A DNA stretch of 64,000 nt from Plutella xylostella (Eukaryota > Arthropoda > Insecta > Lepidoptera > Plutellidae): NCBI RefSeq assembly GCF_932276165.1, contig NC_064004.1, forward strand, positions 754,001 through 818,000, read 5' to 3'. Positions 22,975 through 32,603 of the stretch are shown here, piece after piece. The translations under genes and the position numbers were made by a program. Under the pieces are notes generated by a model, which had not been told where the DNA came from, did not search any database, and saw only the letters and a list, made by a program, of their open reading frames with translations. How positions within the stretch are numbered: the stretch's first letter is position 1; every line of letters begins with the position of its first letter.

Positions 22975-24044
22975 TTAAGAGCATGCTTCTTTAAATAAAC
23001 CGTTTTTATAGCTTTCTAGGTGAAACTGTTTTGCATGATCTCGGAGATATCTGGTTGTCAAAACTTTCTTACAAATGGGACAAGTCTTTTTTTGATCGCC
23101 GTGAGTAATCATGTGTAATCTTAAACTTTTTTTGGTTCGAAACGTCTTCTCGCATATAGCGCACAGGTGAGGCTTCTCCCCAGTGTGCACTAATACATGT
23201 TCTTCCAACTTTGACCGTACTGAAAAACATTTACCGCAATCACTACATTTGAGCTCGTCCGTATGTTCTTTTCTAAAATGACAATAAAGTAGGCTTCGAG
23301 AAGATAACTGTGCCCCGCATTCTTTACATGAATAAATGTTCTTCGCTATCCCGTGCACGTCAAACAAATGTTTTTCCAATGCATACGCATGCAGTAAACG
23401 CTCTTTACAAATGTGACAACGCCGTGGCAAACATTTTTTACTCTCTTCAAAATGCTTCCGTCTGGCTAACTCTGATGAAAACTTCTTTTTGCAAGCTCTA
23501 CAGAAAAAATCAAACTCCGAGTTGGAATGTTTGAACAATAGGTGTTCACTAAGGGCTGAACCACGTTCAAAATTTTTGCCACACTTCTCGCACACGTTAC
23601 GTTGATAGTGTGATCCCGAATGCCTGGAGAGCTGGATAAGCGAAGAGAACTTTTTGTCACAAACAATACAAACGAATTTATCCATCACCAACAGCATTGG
23701 GACCAATTTTAAGTTGGATACAGTTTTTATATCATACTTGTGTTCTGTATTCAAGTGGTGTGCCAAAGAGTCTAGTGAGTCAAACACCCCGACACAACTT
23801 ATACACTGTAAGTCAGTGATGTCAATCCTTAAATTTGATATCTTTTTCATTGACTGAGATTTGTCTACATTTTTATGAGCGGTATCGATGTGTTTCCTGA
23901 ATATAGACGGGTCGTTGAATGTTAATGCACAAAAGCAGCAACGAATGCTCCTGCCATATACTTTGAATGGATAAGCCGTGGAATGCTTTAGTATTATAGC
24001 AGTGTTCTTCCACGCCTCAGTTGTTTCGATGTCCTCCGTTGCGC
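22975..24044 (-). CDS. Terminal exon T6 (group C), 10 zinc fingers, mosaic
   Basis: The acceptor cgtctcttttttag lies at 24045-24058; the exon starts GC|GCA and ends EACS-TAA. The first finger region has its own sequence (STAYPFKVYGRS, CCFCALTF). Fingers 2-7 match T7. Fingers 8-9 and the start of 10 (KCFSVRSKLEEHVLVHTG, KTFRTKKSLRLHMITH) match T8, and the last part (TTRYLRDHAKQFHLES) returns to T7. The T8-like tract is about 23090-23285. This is best explained by gene conversion. Finger 5 is C2HC as in all members. Length is 1070 nt. Confidence 0.9.
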
Positions 24045-24304
24045 CTAAAAAAGAGACGTTTACTTTTACCATCGGAAAAAGGCATTTTATGTACCTACAT
24101 TTCTTTTTATTATTATAAAGAGGAAATATTTGACTGTTCGTTAAATTTAATGGGCTCCAATACTATTTAAAAAATGTTAACTGCAATATAATAGTAAATG
24201 CTATCCCTGAATGCTTCTCTCGTATAAAGGAGATCCGGCGTTCGCGAAGAGACTAGTAACACAACCTACCGACCAGCCTACAGGGCTGCACCATACGGGT
24301 TGTA

Positions 24305-24465
24305 CGTAAATGAGCCCCTCCTCTAACTTCGCGACTCTCACGCGACGAAGGGTCACATATATTTGACGAGTCAACAACGCGTCGAAGACCCGTTTTAATG
24401 GGCGATCATGGGTTGACTCGCAGTCGCGACGCTTGAGAGTCGCGTAGTGGGGAAGAAGGGGCTAA
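24305..24465. repeat. Short imperfect inverted repeat
   Basis: TTCGCGACTCTCACGCGACG and a partly complementary GTCGCGACGCTTGAGAGTCG flank a centre of about 80 bp in the intron upstream of T6. It is possibly a small MITE. Confidence 0.45.
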
Positions 24466-24944
24466 GAGAAACCGATAATATTATTTTCTTATGTATTTAT
24501 TGGACTTAATGCTAAAAGCATTATTTGCCATACTTTTACTACCACCTACGAAAAATAGCAATTGACGCTCGACAGTCCAACATCTGTTAGATCCACACAA
24601 GTAACGTCAGATTTGACAGTCGAGCGACGCTGCTTAAGGATTGCTAAGGTTCGGTCGTGGTAGCCCCGGAGTTGAATATTACTTATATCAGACGGGAAAT
24701 TTAGAGAAAATGCAATGCGAGGTTAAATACATTTATTTACAAACGGTACAGATAAGTTTTATTCTCTAAGTCTAAGTTAAATTACCGCTAATGGAGTAGA
24801 CCATTGACTATTATAAATATAATTATAATAGAACGCGAAAAAATATGGTGTTTAAACCTAACTGTGAGAGCAGATACATCATAAACTTAGTTCAGAACGT
24901 AAGAGGACGCTGTCTACCAGTTAATACAAAATATGTGTCAGCTA

Positions 24945-25017
24945 ACACACACGACCTTCTGACCCCAAGCTAGGCAGAGCCTGTAAATGTTGAAATCGGA
25001 AAGCTGATAAATATGTA
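24945..25017. mobile_element. SINE body fragment
   Basis: The segment with TGACCCCAAGCTAGGCAGAG matches the body of the SINE at 9000-9060 (CCGACCCCAAGCTAGGCAGA). Its tRNA-like head is missing because the MITE at 25018 follows directly. Confidence 0.6.
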
Positions 25018-25481
25018 TAGTCCAGTTAATAAATAACTCTAAATGAGGTGTAGAGTGCGTGAGCAGGTAACTAAGTGATTCCTTCAGAAACTTGTTCAGG
25101 GGGCTTAGGTTGTTAACATACCAAAATTCCTGACTCCTAGGTGATGAGCGGGGGGGAGGAGGGGGGATAAGGTGCGATTTTTTTGGTTTTAATAGCTCGA
25201 AAACGGTAAGGAATTAGAAAAAAACATATGATATAAAAGTTTTAGATAATTTTAAGAACTCCATTTCACTAGTTGAAAATATTTCTCTTCGATGCACCGT
25301 TTTCGAGATATATGCTTAAAACCAAAAAATCGCACCTTTATCCCCCCCTCCTCCCCCCAGCTCATCGCCTAGGAGGCAGGAATTTTGGTATGTTAACAAC
25401 CTAAGCCCCCCGAACAAGTTTCTGAAGGAATCGCTTAGTTACCTGCTCACGCACTCTACACCTCATTCCTTGACTGGACTA
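25018..25481. mobile_element. Foldback MITE with long arms
   Basis: Ends are TAGTCCAGT and ACTGGACTA. Arms of about 180 bp (25018-25200 and 25310-25481) are complementary, including GGTGTAGAGTGCGTGAGCAG and its inverse. They contain opposed G-rich (GGGGGGGAGGAGGGGGG) and C-rich tracts. There is no ORF. Confidence 0.8.
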
Positions 25482-25587
25482 CTACGTGGATACATATTGT
25501 ATTGATTCACATTAAACGTAGCGATTTTTCGCCTATTTCGTCAAGCAAGATTGTGGTTGCGATCGTTGGGAAAGGCAGACTCAAGTG

Positions 25588-25593
25588 TTTATT
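25588..25593 (-). terminator. Poly(A) signal of T5
   Basis: AATAAA on the minus strand begins one base after the T5 TAA stop (25594-25596). Confidence 0.5.
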
Positions 25594-26660
25594 TTAAGTG
25601 CGCGCATTAAAAAGACCTTGTTTATAGCTATCTAAATGAAACTGTGCAGCATGACCTTTCAGCGTGTGTATAGTTGAAAATACTTTATTACAAATAGGAC
25701 AAGATTTTGTATTTCCGTGTGTGTCCATGTGTCGTTGTAATGCTTTTCTGGTACGGAAGGGTTTTTGGCAAAGCGCGCATTTGTGAGGTCTCTCCCCAGT
25801 ATGAATTAATATGTGCTCCTCAAACTTCGATTTCATCGCAAATCTTTTACCGCAATGCTGGCATATATGACCGTGTGTGTGTTTGGCTTTGAAATGAAGA
25901 TAATACTTGTTTCTAGTTGGAAACGCTTCCCCGCACTCTTTGCACGGAAACGATTTCTTAGTTTTCCCGTGCACATCAACCAAATGTCTTTCCCTCGCCT
26001 CCCAATACAGGAAACGGTCTTTGCAAAGGGGACAACTAAATGGCATACACTTTTTACTATCTTCGAAATGTTTCCGTTTCTCCAAATCCGTTGGAAATCT
26101 GCGTTTGCAAAACTTACAGAAAATTTTCATGTCCGAATTGGTATGTGCACTCAATATGTGCCTTGTAAGGCTCATATTAGTTTCGTAGCCATTGCCACAC
26201 GTCTCGCACTTATGGCGTAGAAAATGCGTGCCTGAATGCCTCGAAAGTTCTCTGAGCCCGGAGAAGTTTCTCTCACAAAATACACATGTGTGCCGGTCCG
26301 TGGCCAGCTTCATTGGAACTAATTTCGATTTAGAAACAGTCTCTATACCGTATTGGTGGACGTTTTTCAAATGCTCTGTAATTAAGTCGAGTGATTCAAA
26401 TGCCACTTTACACGTTCTGCACTGGAGGTCAGTGATGTCAACCCTCAGGTTAACAGGTCTTCGCAGCGCCTGAGCTCTGTCTACACGTTGGTGAAAAGAA
26501 TCTACGTGTTTCCTAAAGAACGGCGGGTCGTCGAATGTTAATCTACAAAAGCAGCACTGTATGCTGCTTCCATACAGTTGAAATGGATAAGCAGTGGAAC
26601 GCTTTAGTACGATAGCAGCGTTGTTCCACGCCTTTCTGGTTTCTGTATCTTCCGTCTCGC
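25594..26660 (-). CDS. Terminal exon T5 (group D), 10 zinc fingers
   Basis: The acceptor cgtctcttttttag lies at 26661-26674; the exon starts GC|GAG (Gly after the E4 G). The frame is open through ETEDTETRKAWNNAAIVLK and STAYPFQLYGSS. Reading only from an in-frame GTG near 26406 would lose finger 1. Ten fingers: CCFC, CRTC, CVFC, CETC, CKFC (C2HC, ends KKC), CPLC, CKEC, CQHC, CALC and CPIC ... HAAQFH. TGERPHKC links fingers 8 and 9, and the end is HLDSYKQGLFNART. Length is 1067 nt. Confidence 0.9.
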
Positions 26661-26847
26661 CTAAAAAAGAGACGAATATAATTTTATATTTGACAGCTAG
26701 ATCATTTGTATCTAATAAATGTATTAAGTCAAGCTCAGATTTTTATCTATATACCTATTGCTTGAGGGAAAGTTTTAGCTACTAGAGTTAAGATAAATAT
26801 TAATATACTTCGCATAAATATATGCAAAAAATTAGAAACTAATTTTT

Positions 26848-27012
26848 TTCATGGAAAAGTATTCTTCGTTTTCACGTGCTTATCAAACAAATTTCTTTCT
26901 CTAGCCTCCCATAGAAAGGTACATAACTAAAAAGGCGCATACACTTTCCACTCTCCTCGAAATCTTTCTTATCGGTTAATCCTATTGAAAAAATCATTTC
27001 GCAATAAGTGTT
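26848..27012 (-). pseudogene. Decayed scrap of a group D terminal exon (fingers 5-7)
   Basis: Plus-strand CATGGAAAAGTATTCTTCG through CTTTCTCTAGCCTCCCA to CACTTTCCACTCTCCTCGAA lines up with 27410-27545 of T4 (CATGGAAAAGTTTGCTTAGC ... CTTTCCCTAGCCTCCCAGA ...). It has a deletion of about 30 bp and several frame breaks. It lies in the T4-T5 intron and looks like the remnant of a lost exon. Confidence 0.7.
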
Positions 27013-27069
27013 TGTGGTAACCATTATAATACATATAGTTGGAAATTAAATAATATATACCTAAAGGGT

Positions 27070-27075
27070 TTTATT
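27070..27075 (-). terminator. Poly(A) signal of T4, overlapping its stop codon
   Basis: The T4 end reads TTT AAA TAA AAC on the minus strand, so AATAAA contains the TAA stop (27071-27073). Confidence 0.55.
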
Positions 27076-28125
27076 TAAATAAACCTGTTTTGTAGCTTTC
27101 TGGATGAAATTGTTTTGCGTGATCTCTGAGATATCTGAACGATAAAACTTTATTACATATAGGACAAGACTTCGTATCACAGTGAGTCTGTATGTGTCCA
27201 CTCAGATGTTTCTTGGTGTGGAAAGTCTTCTCGCACAAAGCACATTTATGAGGCTTTTCTCCTGAATGGGTTAGTAGGTGCTCTTCAAATTTTGCTTTCA
27301 TGGAATACCTTTTCCCGCAATGCTGGCATACGTGACCGTGGGTATGTTTTGCCTTGAAATGGGTATAGAGACTATGTCGTGTAGGAAACACTTCTTTGCA
27401 TTCTTTGCATGGAAAAGTTTGCTTAGCTTTCCCGTGCTCAGCAACCAAATGTCTTTCCCTAGCCTCCCAGAACATGAAACGCTCTTCGCAAAAGGGACAA
27501 CTAAAAGTCATACACTTTTTGCTCTCTTCGAAATGCTTTCGTTTGGCTGCCGTAGATGGAAACCTTTGTTTGCAAGAACTGCAGAAAAACTTCAACTCTG
27601 AGTTGGAATGTTTATTCAATATATGCATTGTAAGGCTATTTTTAGATTCGTAGCCTTTACCACATGTCTGGCACTGATAACGTGAGAAATGCGAGCCTGA
27701 ATGCCTATAAAGTTCTCTGAGCCCGGAGAAGTTTTTCTCACAAAATACGCATGTGTGCCGGTCTGGGGCCAGCCTTATTGGAACTAATTTTGAGGTAGAG
27801 ACAGTTTTTATATCGTAGTTATGTTCGTTTTTCAAGTGCACTGTTAGTAAGTCTAGTGATTCAAAAGCAGCAGTGCAAGTTGTGCACTGCAGGTCAGTGA
27901 TGTCAATCTTCAAGCTGAGCCTCCTGTGCATCGCCCGACACCTGTCCACAAGTCTGTGAATGGAATCAACGTGTTTCCTAAAGATTGACGGTTCATCGAA
28001 CGTTAATTTACAAAAGCAGCACTTTATACTGCTTCCAAACAGTTGAAAGGGATAAGCGGTGGAGTGCTTTAGTATGATAGCAGCGTTGATCCACGCCTCA
28101 CTGCTTTCTGTCTCTTCCGTTTCGC
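27071..28125 (-). CDS. Terminal exon T4 (group D), 10 zinc fingers
   Basis: The acceptor cgtctctttttttag lies at 28126-28140; the exon starts GC|GAA. The frame is open through ETEETESSEAWINAAIILK and HSTAYPFQLFGSS. The in-frame GTG near 27949 is internal and would drop finger 1. Ten fingers: CCFC, CTTC, CVFC, CQTC, CSSC (C2HC, ends KKC), CPFC, CKEC, CQHC, CALC and CPIC ... HAKQFH. The end is HPESYKTGLFK. T3 is its nearest relative; both share FMFWEARERHLVAEHGKAK. Length is 1055 nt. Confidence 0.9.
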
Positions 28126-28602
28126 CTAAAAAAAGAGACGAATATAATTTTACTACTTGTAGCTAGATATTATAATGATATTTTAATATCTGATAGTTAA
28201 CCAACTATAAGTTAGGGGAGATGTTTGCTTCAATAAAGTTCAGATAATTATGATGAGTTATTGACCTCGCTTTCAAATCATCATGTGTGATATTTAAGGG
28301 GTGGTTTTAATAAATACCTACATTTTTTCATCAAAAGTACCTCCTTGATTGCCCACTATTTATAACCCTTATGTACAATGTTAATCCACTTAACGATCTA
28401 ATATTTTAAAATCATAGTTTTCTAGCCATAAAATTGGAACCATCATTTATTGGAAACAAGAAAGAATAGCAAAACTGAGAGCAAAGAAGCGGAGCCGACC
28501 GACACTCTCTGCTATGCAAAAAATGGGCTTAGATCGAATATAACATTTCCTTTTTATTACAAAAACTTTTGACTTTAATAGGTATTCTAAGAGTAGGTAT
28601 GC

Positions 28603-28608
28603 TTTATT
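28603..28608 (-). terminator. Poly(A) signal of T3, overlapping its stop codon
   Basis: AATAAA on the minus strand contains the TAA stop of T3 (28604-28606), the same arrangement as T4. Confidence 0.55.
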
Positions 28609-29661
28609 TAAATAAACCTTCTTTAAAGCTTTCTGGGTGAAATTGTTTCGCATGATCTCTGAAATATCTGGACGTCAAAACTTTGTTACATATTGGACAA
28701 GATTTTGTATCACCGTGAGTCTTTACGTGCGTGCGCAGTACACTTTTGGTACGGAAATTCTTCTCGCAAATAGTACATTTGTGAGGCCTTTCCCCTGTAT
28801 GGGTTAGTAGATGCTCATCGAATGCTAGTTTTATGGCAAATCGTTGCCCGCATTGCTGGCATATATGACCTTCGTTGGTATGTTTTGACTTATAATGACG
28901 ATAGTGACTGTGCCGCGTATAAAACAATTGCCCGCATTCTAGGCATGGAAAAGTTTTCTTAGCTTTCCCGTGCTCAGCAACCAAATGTCTTTCCCTAGCC
29001 TCCCAGAACATGAAACGGTCTTCGCAAAGGGGACAACTAAAAGGCATACACTTTATGTTTTCTTCGCAATGCTTTCGTTTGGCCTCAGAAGATGGAAACC
29101 TTTGTTTGCAAGAACTGCAGAAAAACTTCAACTCTGAGTTGGAATGCCTACTCAATATGTGCCCTGCAAGGCCCTTATTAGTTTCGTAGCCTTTGCCACA
29201 TGTGTCACACTTGTAGCGTAGAAAATGCGTGCCTGAATGCCTCGAAAGTTCTCTGAGCCCGGAGAAGTTTCTCTCACAAAATATACATGTGTGCCGGTCC
29301 GTTTCCAGCCTCATTGGAACTAATTTTGAACTTGAAATAGTTTTTATATCGTAGTTGTGTACGTTTTTCAAGTGCTCTGTCAATAAATCCAGTGATTCAA
29401 TAGCAACGGGGCAAGTGGTGCAGTGCAGGCCAGTGATGTCAACCTTCAAGCTGAGCGACCACTGTAGCGCCCGAGACCTGTCCACAAGTTTGTGAACGGA
29501 ATCTACATGTTCCCTAAAGAACTGCGGGTCGTCGAATGATAATCTACAAAAGCAGCACTTTATGCTGCTTCCATCTAGTTGGAATGGATAAGCGGTGGAA
29601 TGCTTTAGTATGATAGCAGCGTTGGTCCACGCCTTACTGGTTTCTGTCTCTTCCGTTTCGC
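28604..29661 (-). CDS. Terminal exon T3 (group D), 10 zinc fingers
   Basis: The acceptor gtctcttttttag lies at 29662-29674; the exon starts GC|GAA. The frame is open through ETEETETSKAWTNAAIILK and HSTAYPFQLDGSS, then ten fingers: CCFC, CTTC, CIFC, CDTC, CSSC (C2HC, ends IKC), CPLC, CLEC, CQQC, CTIC and CPIC ... HAKQFH. Between fingers 7 and 8 the linker is one residue longer (HTNEGHICQ) than HTHGHICQ of T5. The end is HPESFKEGLFK. Product with E1-E4 is 576 residues. Length is 1058 nt. Confidence 0.9.
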
Positions 29662-30161
29662 CTAAAAAAGAGACGATAATAATTTTATATTTGGAAGCTA
29701 GGTAATTTTTATCTTAATATTATTATTACAAATTACATTTGAATTTCTCAGCATCTCATATTCAAAATGTATTCTTAGCTATTTCATGATACTAAAAATA
29801 AGTCTGCACAAGAATTCCTTAGTTAGAATGTTACTCCAATACGCATCAGTTTGATTCTTTAATATAACGAGATACGAACTAAACTTCAAAGCTTTAAGTT
29901 TTGTCGCCACTGACAAGAAACTGTTAAAATAAATTACACAGCGAAGGGTTAAAAAATATTCATTTTTCACAGTATGTTATTGATTAAAGTAACTTAATTT
30001 TATCTCGTTTAAGATAATATGTTAACGATATTCGTTCTAATTTATAATTTAACAATTCGTTATAAGATATAGGTATAAAACAATTTATAACACACGGCAT
30101 ATTACATTTGAGCATTTACATTATGTACATGTTTTATATATACGTAAACAATCGACTGAAA

Positions 30162-31093
30162 TCAGAAAGAATCATCGATTTCGAAGCTCAGTGTGGAGAA
30201 GTCATCATCAACTTTGTCATAGCTGTGCATATCAATATGTTTATGTTTAATATGTAGTTTAAATTGCTTATTTGAAGCATACTGCTTATCACAGTAACTA
30301 CACTTAAAATCGCCAGTGTGAGCCGCTTTAAAGTGGTTGTAGTAAAGGGTGCGTGTCTCAAATACTCTATCGCACTCTGAACATGGATACGATTTCTTAG
30401 CAATACAGTGGACTTCAACAAGATGCTCCTGCCTTCTTTCCCAAAACGAGAACCGCTGTTTGCAAATATTGCAACAATAAGGAAAGCAGTACTCTTCTGA
30501 TGCCGTATGACGTTTCAAAGACTGCTTTGACGGGAAGATCTGTTTGCAGCGTATGCAGAAAATGTCAAACTCATGGGAATGGTGATTCCGTAGGTGTTGT
30601 AGTAAGCCGTGACGTGTTTCGAAGTTTTTGCCGCATCCAGAGCACATGTATCTACTAAAATGTGTCCCGGAATGTTGGAAAAGCTGCGACCAACCAGTGT
30701 ACTTTTTGTCGCACAGAACGCAAACATATCTGTTCGTTTCCAAACGCACGGGCACTAGCCAGCGGACTTTGTCGACTGTTGGCAAGTCGTGAATATTAGC
30801 TAGGTGGTTGGCGAACATTTCTAGGCTTTCGATTGGGGTTTTACACAGTTTACAGTGTAAATATGTGATGTCTACACGGGTAACAGATTTCTCCGTGTTG
30901 ATATTGACCAAATCAGATTTATCTACTTCTTCGTGCTGAAGATCCATGTGATTCCGGAATGCGAGCGGATCGTCAAAAGTCTCGTTGCATAAAATGCATT
31001 TGATAAATTTTCTTGCTTCAAGTGTGAAGGGGTACGCAGTGGAATACCTCAAGACTAACTGGGCAGTTTTCAATGCGGCGTTTTCCTCTACCT
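30162..31093 (-). CDS. Terminal exon T2, 8 zinc fingers and acidic tail
   Basis: The acceptor tcttatcttttttag lies at 31094-31108; the exon starts AG|GTA. Opening EVEENAALKTAQLVLR leads into YSTAYPFTL, then eight fingers: CILC, CKLC, CVLC, CSGC, CIRC (C2HC, ends EYC), CNIC, CSEC and CSYC ... HIKHKH. No fingers 9-10; instead there is an acidic tail (DKVDDDFSTLSFEIDDSF). The minus-strand ATG at 31130 is in the intron upstream of the acceptor. Only 95 bp lie between its acceptor and the stop of T1, too little for a promoter and a ZAD. It is the most diverged array member. Confidence 0.9.
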
Positions 31094-31137
31094 CTAAAAA
31101 AGATAAGACACGAATAACTATGTACATCACTTAAAAC

Positions 31138-31143
31138 TTTTAT
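31138..31143 (-). terminator. Poly(A) signal of T1
   Basis: AATAAA on the minus strand lies about 45 bases downstream of the T1 stop and about 45 bases upstream of the T2 acceptor. Cleavage at T1 and splicing to T2 should therefore compete directly. Confidence 0.6.
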
Positions 31144-31188
31144 TCAGGGTTTACTGAATGGAGAGGATGACTCTTTTCAGATAAATTC

Positions 31189-32060
31189 CTACAAGGCGTG
31201 CTTTCCCAAGTGTCTACTAAGACGGGAAGCGGATGCAAATTTCAGGCCACAATGCATGCAGACAAGATATTCCTGCGAGTGAAACATCTTGAAGTGATCG
31301 TAATAGGCCCTCCTGTCTGAGCAGGTAACTTCGCAGTGCGGACACTGGAGTTTCTTATTCTTGCTCTGGCCGTGAGCTTCGCTCATGTGCCGCTGTTTCG
31401 CCTCCCAGTGGGCGAACCGTTCCGGGCACATTGAGCAACAGTGCGTCATGCAGCGTTTCTCTACCTTATGGTGTTGCATCTTGGCTTCCAGAGACGGGAA
31501 CACTTTGTGGCAACGTCTGCATCTAGCCTTGTATTCTATGTCGTGTTTAGACTTGACATGCTGAAGCAAGCCAGAGCTGGACACGTAGCCTTTGCCGCAA
31601 GTGTCGCATACGTATGTCAAGAAATGTGTTATGGTGTGCTTATTCAAATGCAGTAGTGAGGGAACGCTTTTGGAGCAAACGGCACAGCTCCACCGACCAG
31701 TCTCCATCCTGTACGGCATTACACCTAACGGAGCGTTGAGTGTTATGGCTTTATTGTGAGTCTCCTTTAAATGCGCGGAGGCATCGTCTAAGCTAGTGAA
31801 AGATTCGGTACAAATCCTACATTTAAGGTTGCTGAGATCAGTTTTAATGAATTCGGTTTTTGGTAATTTGTCGAACGCCATTCGGAGGCTGAAAGTCGGG
31901 TGTTCGCCTTCCATGTGCGATCTAAACCCGGAGGGGTCGTCGTAGAGCTCTAGGCAGTAAACGCAAAGCATGGATTTGACGTTGACGCGGAAAGGGTACG
32001 CCGTTGTGTATTTTATAATGATTTCAGCGTTGCGTCGCGCCGGATCGACATGTTTTTCGT
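31189..32060 (-). CDS. Terminal exon T1, 8 zinc fingers, closest to the ZAD module
   Basis: The acceptor gtttttcttgttttag lies at 32061-32076; the exon starts AC|GAA, so the join reads D-EKHVDPARRNAEIIIK and runs into YTTAYPFRV. Eight fingers follow: CVYC, CRIC, CAVC, CDTC, CRRC (C2HC, ends KRC), CSMC, CPHC and CMHC ... HLGKH. It ends AL-TAG. It resembles group A at its start. A start at ATG 31971 would drop the pre-finger motif, and the frame is open to the acceptor. With E1-E4 the product is 514 residues. Length is 872 nt. Confidence 0.9.
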
Positions 32061-32399
32061 CTAAAACAAGAAAAACATGGCTGTAGTTTTCTTGGCTTCA
32101 GTTTCAACTCAAATTAAAATCACAAAGAAAACCTTATAGCACCCAGATACGACTTTTTAATGCTTTTGTTCAATATCAGCAATATCTACGTCCAGCAGTG
32201 GACTGCTATAGGCTGATGAAGTTCAATATCAAATGGGAAAGAAATTACGTAACGGAGAAGAATCATGTTTTTAGTAGGTATACCTATATAAGAAAAATAA
32301 AGTAGGTATTTAAGATATCCTTAACATTAATTTGGATATGTATTTTTCTTTTTAAAATATTATTTGTAAGTACACCTAAATTTTCTATGTTTAGTTCTT

Positions 32400-32512
32400 T
32401 TCTTACAACGGTTGTCTGGAAGAGATCGCTTTTAGCGATAAGACCGCCATTTGTTTATTAAGTTTTTTACGGTGTGCAAATAAAGATTATTGTATTGTAT
32501 TAATTATTATTA
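32400..32512 (+). mobile_element. RTE-like LINE 3' UTR module, copy 1
   Basis: GGTTGTCTGGAAGAGATCGC, a small hairpin CTTTTAGCGATAAG, and a 3' end AATAAAGATTATTGTATTGT. The same module recurs at 41472, 57860 and 62100. I associate it with 3' ends of lepidopteran RTE-like LINEs (from memory). Confidence 0.6.
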
Positions 32513-32603
32513 CATTATATCTAGGTAAATCGTAAGATTCACCGTCGAATGAAAGTTCAAGTTATTTACAAGTGATGTACTGTACACGATGTACATAGTC
32601 TTA

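Noticed and set aside
1..32060. Treating each zinc-finger exon as a separate intronless gene starting at its first ATG
   Set aside because: Several apparent starts (2408, 11794, 16970, 18156, 20925, 31130) lie upstream of a strong polypyrimidine-AG, others would cut off finger 1, and conserved coding sequence begins at the acceptor in all 17.
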